Source of the DNA: a virus | IMG/VR virus record: IMGVR_UViG_3300042731_006898 | Span: 1 to 54,302 of that record | Reading direction: 5' to 3' (one strand) | DNA length: 54,302 nucleotides | Shown: positions 9,239 through 17,009 of the stretch, piece by piece | How positions within the stretch are numbered: position 1 is the first letter of the stretch | Layout: the number at the start of each line of letters is the position of its first letter | Translations under genes and position numbers: made by a program | The notes under the pieces: generated by a model | Database searches by the model: none | The model's input: the letters and a program-made list of their open reading frames with translations, nothing else | What the model was told of the DNA's origin: nothing

Positions 9239-10159
9239 TCACATCGAGTCGCTGATGAGGGTAGCGAGGAGCTCCCGGGTTTTCGGCCCAACCATTCCGT
9301 CAGCAACGAGCCCGTGGTCGGCTTGGAGCTTCTTCACCTGGTTGACCATCCCGCCCGTGTAGCGCCTGCTCAGCAGATACCGCCATCCGGCATAGCCCAG
9401 CCGGTACAGGTCGGCTCTCAGCACCCGCACGATCGGATCGGTGTCGCCCTTCTCGATCAAACCTGGCCACGGGAGCGGGGCAGGAATGTCGGGGAACATA
9501 TGGCGGTCGATCGCTTCGACCAGTCGGGTTCGATCGACGGGCCCGATGTCCCAATGGTCATTCCCTGGTACCGATTGGTGGGATGTGAGGCCCCCGAAGT
9601 TCTGCCATTCATCCCAGGTCATCCTGGATGGGGCGTCGAATCCGGCCCCTTCGGCCCAACCGACGAAGGGTGGCCCCTCATGCCAGTCGATGGTGATGTC
9701 GATTGTCCCCAGAGCCCGCATCACATCCGCCACGTGTTCGGCCACGAAGTCAATGAACTCGTCAGTCCATACCGCCCCATACCTAGCAGCGGTTATGATC
9801 TCGGTCTGAACGCAAACTTCGCCCATGTGGTTGGTTTCGTCGTCGCCGGGTCGGTGCAGCAGCGCATACGAGGTCATGTCAAGTTCGCAGTGCTGCAACT
9901 TCACCTTGTCCCCAGTCTCGAATGTGACGGGCACGGTCGAACCCTGACCGTCGGGCTTCCAGTACCTACCGGGCTCGAGGCTGTATGGATCGCCTACTAG
10001 GGCGATAGAGAAAGCCGGGGGATAGGGGTAATCGTACAGCCGCAAACCCTCGGTGGTGTGCAGCACCATTCTTGCGGGATACTGGCCTTTGCGTGGTTTC
10101 TCGCCGGTCCTTCCACTGTTGACCGGGTTCCACTCGTAACCGGGAACTCTGAGACTCAT
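9239..10159 (-). CDS. Endolysin: N-acetylmuramoyl-L-alanine amidase with peptidoglycan-binding domain
   Basis: The 306-residue lysin starts at the ATG at 10159, behind GAGGG. The N-terminal amidase_2/PGRP-like domain shows the zinc-ligand pattern: His in MVLHTTEG (about residue 33) and the C-terminal HWDIGP motif (about 206), with DWHEG between. The last ~75 residues form a peptidoglycan-binding domain ending in the typical DGxVGPKTRELL pattern. It would cleave the glycan-peptide amide bond after holin action. Its start overlaps the stop of the small upstream gene (ATGA), and its stop overlaps the holin GTG. Confidence 0.9.
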   Translation of the reverse strand: MSLRVPGYEWNPVNSGRTGEKPRKGQYPARMVLHTTEGLRLYDYPYPPAFSIALVGDPYSLEPGRYWKPDGQGSTVPVTFETGDKVKLQHCELDMTSYALLHRPGDDETNHMGEVCVQTEIITAARYGAVWTDEFIDFVAEHVADVMRALGTIDITIDWHEGPPFVGWAEGAGFDAPSRMTWDEWQNFGGLTSHQSVPGNDHWDIGPVDRTRLVEAIDRHMFPDIPAPLPWPGLIEKGDTDPIVRVLRADLYRLGYAGWRYLLSRRYTGGMVNQVKKLQADHGLVADGMVGPKTRELLATLISDSM

Positions 10160-10293
10160 TTCTTCCCTCGCTTCTTGCGGCTCTGTGCGGCCAGGTACCC
10201 ACGGTAGGCCCGCACCGCCTTCTCCTTCGTATCGTAGATGCACGGGCCGTTCCCGATACGCCATTTCCCGTTCGCACACTTCCTGGGGGGCAT
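10156..10293 (-). CDS. Small basic protein, function unknown
   Basis: A 45-residue frame runs from ATG at 10293 to a TGA overlapping the endolysin ATG (ATGA). A clear GGAGGAGAGG ribosome site precedes it, inside the end of the glycosylase gene. The product is strongly basic, begins MPPRKCANGKWRIGNG, has two cysteines (residues 6 and 18) and ends RKKRGKK. Small Lys/Arg-rich proteins of this kind are common in actinophages but have no known role. Coupling on both sides argues that it is real. Confidence 0.7.
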   Translation of the reverse strand: MPPRKCANGKWRIGNGPCIYDTKEKAVRAYRGYLAAQSRKKRGKK

Positions 10294-11198
10294 CAGATCA
10301 CCTCTCCTCCCACATGAACTTTCAGGGCATGGAACGCCTGGAGGGTGGTGCGGTCGGGACTACCTTGCCCGAGCATGCGGAGCTTCAGCAGTTCCGCCAC
10401 CGTGTAGGTGGGGAGTTCCGCCACCGCTGCTGGGGGTGTGACGCTCTTGTCTCGCAGCACGAGGATCTTGTCTTCCAGCACCTTCGAATACAGGAACACC
10501 CAGCCTTGCTTCTCGAGGGCCTTGCCGATGTCCCCGTCATGCCCTTTGATCGTCTTCACGGACCCTACCGGGATCCGCTCGTAGCCGTCCAGGATCCGAG
10601 CGGCGACTGTCAGGTCGGCCACCAGTTCGGACACCTTGTCCCAGTTCCGCAGATACCAGGCCGGATGCTTCACCGGCAGCCACACTCGGTCGTCCCGCCA
10701 GATCGGCTTGCCCCGGAAGCTCGAGATCCCGTACTCGCGCAGAGCGGCCCACAGGGCGGCGTTCCCAGCCACGATCACCAGCCAGGCACCCGTCTCGGCC
10801 AACTGCTTCTCGAAGAACGGCCGGCAGGTGGCGATCTCGTCGTTGTCGGGCTGCCGGTTCCCGGGCGGACGGCAGCACACCGTGTTGAGGATCGCCAACC
10901 GGTCTCGGTCCAGGCCGGCCTGGGTGAGAGACTCGTTGAGGAGTTTCCCTGCCGGCCCGACGAACGGCACCCCGTTCCTGTCTTCGTTCGCTCCGGGTGC
11001 CTCACCGACCAGGGCGATCTGCGCCTGCAGAGGTCCGATCCACGGCACCGCCTGCCGTCTTGTGCGATGCAGCGGACAGGCAGTGCAGGCTCGGATCTCG
11101 TCCCGGAGCTTCTCCTGACGCCACAGCATCATGTAGCGGCGCCGATGGTTGGGGCTCTTGGCGTGCCGGGCCGCCTTCAGGTAGAGCTCGGTTCTCAC
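10293..11198 (-). CDS. Uracil-DNA glycosylase, family 4/5 type (Fe-S)
   Basis: The GTG start at 11198 overlaps the upstream stop (GTGA). The 301-residue protein has CxxCPL (C38, C41), the active-site motif GEAPG (65-69) followed by NGxPFVGPAGKLLN, two further cysteines (C108/C109 and C125) that complete a 4Fe-4S set, and KHPAWYLR (H178). These are hallmarks of family 4 glycosylases, which remove uracil from DNA. About 95 residues beyond the usual domain form an extension of unknown role. It may protect phage DNA or act during repair. Confidence 0.9.
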   Translation of the reverse strand: MRTELYLKAARHAKSPNHRRRYMMLWRQEKLRDEIRACTACPLHRTRRQAVPWIGPLQAQIALVGEAPGANEDRNGVPFVGPAGKLLNESLTQAGLDRDRLAILNTVCCRPPGNRQPDNDEIATCRPFFEKQLAETGAWLVIVAGNAALWAALREYGISSFRGKPIWRDDRVWLPVKHPAWYLRNWDKVSELVADLTVAARILDGYERIPVGSVKTIKGHDGDIGKALEKQGWVFLYSKVLEDKILVLRDKSVTPPAAVAELPTYTVAELLKLRMLGQGSPDRTTLQAFHALKVHVGGEVI

Positions 11199-11410
11199 AA
11201 CAGCCCCTCTGCGAGCACCTCGGAACGGGCCCGCTCGAGATCGGGGGCGTCGATCACGACCCCTTCGACAGTCTTCGAGGCTCGCACCACAGCCCGACGG
11301 GCCCAATCGGGTGTGGCCATCTCGTACCGGCCACAGTGCTCACATTCGTTGCGCTTCTCCTTCCAGGAGAAGTACAGGTCTTTGGCTGCTGAAGTGAACT
11401 GCTTACTCAT
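11195..11410 (-). CDS. Small zinc-ribbon-like protein
   Basis: The 71-residue product starts at the ATG at 11410, overlapping the upstream stop by 8 bases, with an AAGGAGACC-type ribosome site. It contains one CEHC pair near the middle and a basic WARRAVVRASKTVEG stretch. The position directly before the glycosylase suggests a DNA-metabolism accessory, but no family was recognised. Confidence 0.7.
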   Translation of the reverse strand: MSKQFTSAAKDLYFSWKEKRNECEHCGRYEMATPDWARRAVVRASKTVEGVVIDAPDLERARSEVLAEGLL

Positions 11411-11675
11411 CGGTCTCCTTCCCACAAAGGTATTCGACCACGGCCTTGGCGTAATGGGCGCCCGTCCACACCTCCACATCGTTGAAGGTGTAGGGGGCGA
11501 CGAGGTTGGCGATCTCGTTCTGGCGTTTGCGGATGAAGTTGATGGTGTGGTCAAGGATATGGTTGGTCGCCAACTCCACAGCCGCGCCCCTCGAGATTCT
11601 GCCTTCGAGGGTTCGCTGGATCGCTAGATCGACTTCGTAGTCGATGTCGCCGGCAATGTCGTCACGAAGGGTCAT
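11403..11675 (-). CDS. Hypothetical protein
   Basis: A 90-residue acidic, mostly helical product. It starts at 11675, overlapping the preceding gene end by 14 bases, and its own stop overlaps the next start. The C-terminus reads CGKETDE, part of the repeated coupling sequence seen at several junctions here. No domain recognised. Confidence 0.7.
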   Translation of the reverse strand: MTLRDDIAGDIDYEVDLAIQRTLEGRISRGAAVELATNHILDHTINFIRKRQNEIANLVAPYTFNDVEVWTGAHYAKAVVEYLCGKETDE

Positions 11676-11976
11676 CGGTGTCTTCTATCTTCTCGTAGGT
11701 AGCCTCAAAGATGTCGGGCTTGCACGGGTAGAACTCGCCCTGCACGCCTTTGATAATCCAATCTCCGAACGAGGCGACCATTACCCCTTCTAGGGTCGGG
11801 ATGCGGAGTTCGTAGGGCCACCCACCCGACACATCTCCCTCCGTGAGTTCCACCCACGACCCACCCAGGCTGCCATAGACAGAGCCGCCGCACCACTTGG
11901 CAAGTCCGAGATGGTCGCGATTGGTGAACTGTCGCGCCTCTACTACGACAGGCCGTTTGCGGTACAGGTCACTCAT
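11662..11976 (-). CDS. Conserved phage protein with RPVVVEA...GEFYPCKPDIFEATYE signature
   Basis: The 104-residue protein starts at the ATG at 11976 (MSDLYRKRPVVVEA). The layout is an N-terminal KRPVVVEARQF segment, a central GDWIIKGVQG loop and a C-terminal YPCKPDIFEATYE. I recall it as a very widespread, usually unannotated small phage family (sometimes given the PGDYG name). Function unknown. It overlaps the upstream gene by 8 bases through the shared GACACCGATGAGTGAC-type junction. Confidence 0.8.
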   Translation of the reverse strand: MSDLYRKRPVVVEARQFTNRDHLGLAKWCGGSVYGSLGGSWVELTEGDVSGGWPYELRIPTLEGVMVASFGDWIIKGVQGEFYPCKPDIFEATYEKIEDTDDPS

Positions 11977-12307
11977 CGGTGTCCTCCACGAACAGCACTT
12001 CCCGATCGTGGTAATACTCATCAGCCCCCTCCACGATCACGAAAGTTTCCAGTGATGGCCGCAGCACCCGCTTCACATCCTCGACGCTCATCTCCATGCG
12101 GCATGTCCAGCGTACAGTCGGCTCGTCGTCCAGGTCGTAGCAAAGGTCGAACCCGTCAAGTACAGCGATAACGATCTTGTCTTTCGGCACCAGCAGCACC
12201 TCAACGAAGGAGCAGTCCCCGTCAATGGTGGCAAGGACACAGCGATCGTAGGCGTAGAAGGGTGCGTCGTGGGTGCGGCACCATTGAACGGTCGGGCAGT
12301 CACTCAT
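11969..12307 (-). CDS. Hypothetical protein, possible relative of the 12300 gene
   Basis: A 112-residue protein starting MSDCPTVQ. It contains LLVPKDKIVI and ends VEDTDE. The gene at 12300 shares the MSDxP start, LLVPKDK core and VEDTDE end, so the two may be diverged duplicates, although part of the end similarity is forced by the coupling sequence. Five cysteines and acidic patches are visible. Function unknown. Confidence 0.7.
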   Translation of the reverse strand: MSDCPTVQWCRTHDAPFYAYDRCVLATIDGDCSFVEVLLVPKDKIVIAVLDGFDLCYDLDDEPTVRWTCRMEMSVEDVKRVLRPSLETFVIVEGADEYYHDREVLFVEDTDE

Positions 12308-12644
12308 CAGTATCCTCCACGATCAGGTAGCGTCGCCCGGCTTTGAGTTTCCCGCCCAGGCAGATCGGGCACGGCTCCGCTTCCGACGGGTGGTCCCAGG
12401 TTGCGGGACGGTAGGTGGCAGGGTCCATCCCCGATCCGTCACAGAAGGAGCAGGTACCGGCTGGCATGAACTCGTCCACCACCTTGTCTTTCGGCACCAG
12501 CAGATACTCGCCGTCGGGAGGGTCGAAGCCGCGCAATCGTGCCCATTCGCCCAAGCAGAGAGCGATATAGGCATCGGCTTCATCCAGATCGCGGGTCAGC
12601 GGTCCCTTAGCACGTGCAACATTCACGATCGGGTAGTCACTCAT
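12300..12644 (-). CDS. Hypothetical protein with DnaJ-like CxxCxG zinc motifs
   Basis: The 114-residue product from ATG at 12644 (MSDYPIVN) has LLVPKDKVVD followed by CSFCDGSG and, about 25 residues on, CPICLGG. The spacing resembles one DnaJ-type zinc finger. Such fingers bind zinc and often mediate protein contact. Start and stop are both coupled to neighbours. Likely a small zinc-binding accessory protein. Confidence 0.7.
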   Translation of the reverse strand: MSDYPIVNVARAKGPLTRDLDEADAYIALCLGEWARLRGFDPPDGEYLLVPKDKVVDEFMPAGTCSFCDGSGMDPATYRPATWDHPSEAEPCPICLGGKLKAGRRYLIVEDTDE

Positions 12645-12798
12645 CGTCGTCCACCCTTCGATCCCAGCATTCCCACGAGCACGCCCACCCGTCAATCGTC
12701 TCACACGAATCCTTCGCCCACGGCCACACCATCCGCCCACACGACACGCATCGTGCCGGCCACAACGGACACCACCATTCAGTCCAATGTCTCCTCAT
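12637..12798 (-). CDS. Very small Trp/Cys-rich protein
   Basis: A 53-residue frame, short and easily missed, runs from ATG at 12798 to a TGA at 12637-12639, overlapping both neighbours (20 and 8 bases). It has seven tryptophans and five cysteines, with a CVSC pair and later CETIDGWAC, so it could hold one zinc. A ribosome site is not obvious, so translation may depend on the overlapping upstream gene. The cysteine spacing and the seamless tiling support it. Confidence 0.6.
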   Translation of the reverse strand: MRRHWTEWWCPLWPARCVSCGRMVWPWAKDSCETIDGWACSWECWDRRVDDDE

Positions 12799-12997
12799 CG
12801 CACCACATCCTTATCTCGACCCGGCACCCCTGATATGCGAGCGGCCTGTCCACGTACTTCCCGAGCCCCAGGTGTCTCAGGATTCTCGCTGTCGCCCGTC
12901 CCCACGATCCTTCCTTCTCCCCCAGCCTGATCTCTGCAGCCACGATCGACTCGATCGCCCCTTCCAGCATCTCCGGTGTCGTCTGCCACTCAATCAC
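12779..12997 (-). CDS. Hypothetical protein
   Basis: A 72-residue protein from GTG at 12997, chosen because GGGAGG lies 7 bases upstream and the GTG overlaps the upstream stop (GTGA). It is helical with a basic middle (RATARILRHLGLGKYVDRP). No domain was recognised. It follows the XPF-type nuclease and may belong to the same module. Confidence 0.7.
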   Translation of the reverse strand: MIEWQTTPEMLEGAIESIVAAEIRLGEKEGSWGRATARILRHLGLGKYVDRPLAYQGCRVEIRMWCDEETLD

Positions 12998-13644
12998 TGC
13001 AACGCCTCCCACAGTTGCTGCGCTTTCACCTTCCCGATCCCCTCAATCTCCATCAACTCTTTCGGCCCGCTCACCTCCCACCGCAACGGCACCCCCTTGT
13101 ACTTCTCCCAGATCCGCTCGGCCTGTTTCGGCCCGATCCCCGGGAACGACTGCAGCAGGTGCAGGCCCCAAGCCTTGCTGGTCCGCTGCCCCCACTTGTC
13201 CTTCTTGGGTCCGGGCCGCTGCACGAGGCTGCGGTGCTCGTCCTTCTTCGTCCAGGCTTCCAGGGATCGGACGGCGGTGGCCGTCTCGGTGATGTCTTTC
13301 ACCCGGATGGCGGTCACTCCGAACTCGGTGGCGAATGAGGCGATCAGCCCGAACAGGGCCTGCTTCGAGAACGGCTGCTCGAGCAGCAGATCCCCGACCG
13401 TCCACATGCCGTACCCTTCGATCAGCAGCCAGCGGCCGTCGAGGGCTTGCATCTGGCCGAGCTCCCTCTCGAGTCGGCCGTCGTGGAGGGAGGCGATGAA
13501 GTCGTCGGGGAACCGTTTCCGCTGCACCCCGAACTTGAGTCGCCTGGCGAACCACAGCACATCCACCCCGTACCGTTCCGGCTTCGACGAGATGGTGCCG
13601 AGATCCCGGATCGGGTTGGGTTCAGTCGGAGAGATCAGCAGCAT
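12994..13644 (-). CDS. ERCC4/XPF-type nuclease with helix-hairpin-helix domain
   Basis: The 216-residue protein has an ERCC4-like nuclease domain in its first ~150 residues. The signature V-x-R-K-x3-D appears as GVQRKRFPDD (about 39-48), with Gln where cellular XPF has Glu. The C-terminal ~65 residues carry two helix-hairpin-helix elements (FPGIGPKQAE and IEGIGKVKAQ) that grip DNA backbone. Cellular relatives cut branched or flap DNA. Here it probably trims recombination or replication intermediates, next to the Sak4-like and RecB-like genes. I recall the Gln form from other actinophages, so it need not mean inactivity. Confidence 0.85.
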   Translation of the reverse strand: MLLISPTEPNPIRDLGTISSKPERYGVDVLWFARRLKFGVQRKRFPDDFIASLHDGRLERELGQMQALDGRWLLIEGYGMWTVGDLLLEQPFSKQALFGLIASFATEFGVTAIRVKDITETATAVRSLEAWTKKDEHRSLVQRPGPKKDKWGQRTSKAWGLHLLQSFPGIGPKQAERIWEKYKGVPLRWEVSGPKELMEIEGIGKVKAQQLWEALQ

Positions 13645-14335
13645 CGAGCACCTCGGCAGTTTCGAGCACCCTGGGATCCCTGAGCACCGGAACCATCCGA
13701 TAGAAGCCCGCAGAGGGCTGTGAGGGCCCCGAGAACTGGAAGTTGGCGGCCGACCAACCCAGAGGGGCGTCTTCGTCGTCCACGGGCTGTATGGCCATCT
13801 CCTGGGCTCTGACGATCTCGGCGGCTGCAGCGATGATGACCTGGATCTTCTCCACCACTTCGGGTGTGGCGGCGATCTGCCAGCCGTCGTTCTCCTTCGG
13901 CAGCGCCTGAGCCAACTGCGACAGGTCGATACCTTCGCCGCTCAGCTTCGGGATCACATCATCGGCACCGAACCCGACCCCCTTCTCGAGCGGCCCACCA
14001 TCCCACTCGTGCCAGTTGACCTTGCGGGGCGACAGGCTGTACCGCTCCCAATGCTCGTCGGACACGACCACACCCCACACATCAACCAGCCCGCACCACA
14101 TGCACTTGAGGCTCACATCGCAACGATGGTTGTGGCGGTGCGACCACTTCTCAGGCTGCCCCTCGTAGGAGTGCAGCAGCCAGTAGCGGGACTGCCACTC
14201 ACGCTTGCCGCACAGGCAGCGGTACGGGGCCTGTCGCCGCCACGGCGCCCACCACACCCGCCTGAGGCGCATCGTCGGCAGCGCCCCCTTCTCGAACGTC
14301 CAGTAGCGGCTGCTTCTGCTGAGAATCTTGCTCAC
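13622..14335 (-). CDS. Hypothetical protein with Cys pairs in recombination module
   Basis: From GTG at 14335 (GGAG 6 bases upstream, GTGA overlap with the previous stop) the product has 237 residues; an ATG at 14347 would add four. The basic N-terminal half contains CLC and CMWC pairs plus HRHNHRC, which looks like a zinc-binding DNA-contact region. The C-terminal half is acidic and helical (KIQVIIAAAAEIVRAQE). It sits between the Sak4-like ATPase and the XPF-like nuclease, suggesting a recombination accessory. No family recognised. Confidence 0.7.
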   Translation of the reverse strand: MSKILSRSSRYWTFEKGALPTMRLRRVWWAPWRRQAPYRCLCGKREWQSRYWLLHSYEGQPEKWSHRHNHRCDVSLKCMWCGLVDVWGVVVSDEHWERYSLSPRKVNWHEWDGGPLEKGVGFGADDVIPKLSGEGIDLSQLAQALPKENDGWQIAATPEVVEKIQVIIAAAAEIVRAQEMAIQPVDDEDAPLGWSAANFQFSGPSQPSAGFYRMVPVLRDPRVLETAEVLDAADLSD

Positions 14336-15159
14336 TTGAGGCTCCATCCCGCAACGTCCATCAGGTACTTCTTCACGAACTGACCCTCGGTGGGCCCCAT
14401 CAGCACCCCGTTCACGTACTCCCGTTCCCGGTCCTTGCCGGTTCGCATCCGCCAGGTGTTGTTGGACACCTGCTGCATGAACAGGACGGTGTGCAGGCTG
14501 TGGGACATCCGCTTCTCCCCTTCGGGCCGAGCCCCGATGTGGGCGAAAGTCTCCACGATGTCCTTCGGGTCACCGGCCATCCCGGACCCACCCCGATTGA
14601 GGGCCTGAGCACCGGCACAGACGAGCACGTTGCCCCGGTGCTTCAGGAAGGTGAGGTTGGAGAGGGAGGTGTACTGCGCCTTGATGACCGGCCAGTCCAG
14701 CCACCCCTCGAACGGCTGGAAGTTCTTGGACTTCTTGCCGGCCGCTTCCTCCATGTCCTGCCGCTTCGCCAGATAGAACGACGCCTTGTCCTGGCCGTAC
14801 ACCTTCTCCACGTAGGCGTCCTGGGCCATCTCCCAGAACTTCGACACCATGTCCACGATCAGCCAGTCACCCGGCCTGATGACCGCCACGAACTTCTCGA
14901 GCGCCGTCTTGGCCTCGTCGTAGTCGGTGACCACCTCGACCTCGACGTTGCCCCATTCGAGCAGCTTCGGGTAGCCCCGCCACATCATGGTCGTGGCAGC
15001 CTCGTCGGTGTCCACCACATAGAAGTGGGCCTCGCTCTTCGTCTTGCGGGCCATGTCGGCAATCGACAACCATCCTTTGGTCTTGCCCGACCCGGATGTG
15101 CCCATCAGGCAGATTCGTTCCCGGTCCACAATCTCCGGGTAGGGTGGGTGCAGGGCCAT
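14332..15159 (-). CDS. RecA-fold ATPase, Sak4-like single-strand annealing protein
   Basis: The ATG at 15159 has an AAGGA ribosome site and lies 2 bases after the previous stop. The 275-residue protein has Walker A GTSGSGKT (20-27), Walker B LIVD (100-103) and the compact, single-domain length of phage Sak4/AAA_24 proteins. Such proteins are Rad51/RecA-like and anneal or exchange single strands, usually paired with an exonuclease. That partner is the gene immediately upstream at 15162. Confidence 0.8.
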   Translation of the reverse strand: MALHPPYPEIVDRERICLMGTSGSGKTKGWLSIADMARKTKSEAHFYVVDTDEAATTMMWRGYPKLLEWGNVEVEVVTDYDEAKTALEKFVAVIRPGDWLIVDMVSKFWEMAQDAYVEKVYGQDKASFYLAKRQDMEEAAGKKSKNFQPFEGWLDWPVIKAQYTSLSNLTFLKHRGNVLVCAGAQALNRGGSGMAGDPKDIVETFAHIGARPEGEKRMSHSLHTVLFMQQVSNNTWRMRTGKDREREYVNGVLMGPTEGQFVKKYLMDVAGWSLK

Positions 15160-15161
15160 CC

Positions 15162-16109
15162 TTATCCTTTCCTCTCTCGCACTCGCCATTCCTCCCACTC
15201 GGAGGTCTTGTCGTACTTCTTGGCTTCTTCCTCACCAAGCCCCACAACTAGTGCGGCCCGGTCGGTAGACGTTCTCGACTTCGGATACACCTTGATGTGG
15301 GCGTGCTCCGTAGCGAACTCTGTCCGCCCCTTGCGGTATTTCTCCTCCATGACCCTGCGGAGTTCCTTGGCCCGATTCTTGGCCTCCTTCTCGACTTGCT
15401 TGCATTCGATGTACTCGAGCGCCAGCATGTCGAGCTCAGGGATGTCTTCGGTAGGGACATCCGCATCAACGTCGTCTTCCTCTGCTTCGTCGTGGAGGAA
15501 GAAGTAGGAGCAGAACCAGTCCTGGGCGATGTCGCAGGGGGGCATGATCCCCTGCTTGTGTGCCTGAAGTACCCGGATCGCCTTCAGCTTGATCTCCTTC
15601 ATGGAGATCGGAGGCTCTTCGAACGTCCACACATCGAGGAGGCCGTCATCTCTCCGCTTGACCCGATAATCGACCCCGACGACCTCATCCTTGAGAGCGA
15701 GCAGATACACCGAGATCTGCCATGCGTACTCTGGCCGATAGTCGAACCGCTTCTTCACCCAATCTGCGAAGGCCCGGGAGGACATGGCCTTGACCTCGAG
15801 AAGACGGCGTGTCTCCTGGACGATCCCGTCGATGTGGCCGACGACGACCAACTTCCCTGGGATCACCCATAGCTCCACTTCACGCTGATCGTCCACGACC
15901 TTCGTGTCTTCGGTCGCTTCGATGAGATCCCGCACAGCCTTCTCGTGCAGATGCCCCTCAGCGAACGCCCGTTCGATATGTTCGGAGGGGGCGGCCGACT
16001 CGATGCCGGCCAGGGCCGCCCACAGGGCCCGCACACACTTGCCGATCGCTGAGGCACGCACGGCGATGGCGCCGTCCGGTCGCACGTAGGCGATGGCCGT
16101 GTCAGTCAT
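15162..16109 (-). CDS. PD-(D/E)XK exonuclease, RecB/Cas4-like
   Basis: The 315-residue protein shows the nuclease core: HID (D94), EVK (E105, K107) and QISVY (Q131, Y135), with an upstream helix carrying EGHLHEKAV. C25 plus C192 and C200 resemble part of the Cas4/AddB iron-sulphur set, but I do not see the full four ligands. The last ~100 residues are a charged helical extension. It would resect DNA ends to give single strands for the coupled Sak4-like annealer. Confidence 0.85.
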   Translation of the reverse strand: MTDTAIAYVRPDGAIAVRASAIGKCVRALWAALAGIESAAPSEHIERAFAEGHLHEKAVRDLIEATEDTKVVDDQREVELWVIPGKLVVVGHIDGIVQETRRLLEVKAMSSRAFADWVKKRFDYRPEYAWQISVYLLALKDEVVGVDYRVKRRDDGLLDVWTFEEPPISMKEIKLKAIRVLQAHKQGIMPPCDIAQDWFCSYFFLHDEAEEDDVDADVPTEDIPELDMLALEYIECKQVEKEAKNRAKELRRVMEEKYRKGRTEFATEHAHIKVYPKSRTSTDRAALVVGLGEEEAKKYDKTSEWEEWRVRERKG

Positions 16110-16530
16110 AATCCTGAACCATCCTCTTCTTGTAGGCTGCTACGCATTCGGGTCGAGCCCATCCCGACGGCCACCAAGTTCCTCCGGGGCCATCGACGAT
16201 GCACTCACATTCGACGCTCATGTCGTGTAAGAAGGGAGGGTCAGCGGTGCTGCATGCTGCCCCACCAGCACACTCAATTTTGCCGTCCCAATGTTCGATC
16301 TCCCAGAAAGAGCACACAGTACCCGGCCCGAAACCATCAACCCGATCCCAGAGGGTGTAGATTTTGCCCTCTTTCCAGGAGTAGAAATAGCCAAGCCACC
16401 GAACACGGTTGCCTGGATGCTCGGGTTCGTAATAACCCATCAAGATAGCGCAGAAGTCAGGAACCGGTTCGCCAGTCGGTACTCGCTTGAAAGCCTGCAG
16501 GATCTCCTTGTGTCCGTTGTTCTCGGTCAT
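16102..16530 (-). CDS. Hypothetical protein with Cys-rich C-terminal half
   Basis: The 142-residue product starts at the ATG at 16530 (ATGA overlap with the preceding stop). The C-terminal half carries several cysteines (IECAGGAAC, ECEC), suggesting metal binding. Tryptophan-rich elsewhere. No known domain; placed between unknown genes and the exonuclease. Confidence 0.7.
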   Translation of the reverse strand: MTENNGHKEILQAFKRVPTGEPVPDFCAILMGYYEPEHPGNRVRWLGYFYSWKEGKIYTLWDRVDGFGPGTVCSFWEIEHWDGKIECAGGAACSTADPPFLHDMSVECECIVDGPGGTWWPSGWARPECVAAYKKRMVQDYD

Positions 16531-17009
16531 GTTGAGCTCCAGTCGATGTCGGGGATCTTCATGCTCCACCCCATCTTCTCAAACAGGACTGACAGATGAT
16601 CCTTGTACGTCTTCGTGACAGCATCCCGATCGAACCCATGCACCCGGAAGTACATCTCCGGGTGGAGAACCAACTGGTTGGTGGTGATGTCGAAGGCATC
16701 TTTGCCTCGTTCCCAGATGCGGGTCCGACGGTCGGGTTCCTCGAACAGGAGCTCGTCGTCAACGTAGGGGCGGGCAGTGATCTGCTGCTCTTCGATCAGG
16801 ATCCGCACGTTGATCGAGTATTCCCGCCTGACGAGCAGATCGGCACCGGGTTCGCAGAGGGTGAACTCCTCCACGAAATTGTCGGGGTAGGTCTCGTGCC
16901 TGTTGGCGACTTCGACGGCCCGTTCGGCATCCTCTTTGCGTTCGTACAGAGCCAGCACCTTGTATGAGGAGTATTCCCCACTCGACAGGGACCATACGGT
17001 TCTAGTCAT
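16527..17009 (-). CDS. Hypothetical protein with VWSLSSGEYSSY-type start
   Basis: A 160-residue protein starting at 17009. The opening (VWSLSSGEYSSYKVLALYERKEDAE) resembles a small alpha/beta domain seen in many phage hypothetical proteins that respond to, or mimic, cell-state signals; I cannot name it firmly. The rest is acidic. It overlaps both neighbours by 4 bases. Confidence 0.7.
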   Translation of the reverse strand: MTRTVWSLSSGEYSSYKVLALYERKEDAERAVEVANRHETYPDNFVEEFTLCEPGADLLVRREYSINVRILIEEQQITARPYVDDELLFEEPDRRTRIWERGKDAFDITTNQLVLHPEMYFRVHGFDRDAVTKTYKDHLSVLFEKMGWSMKIPDIDWSST

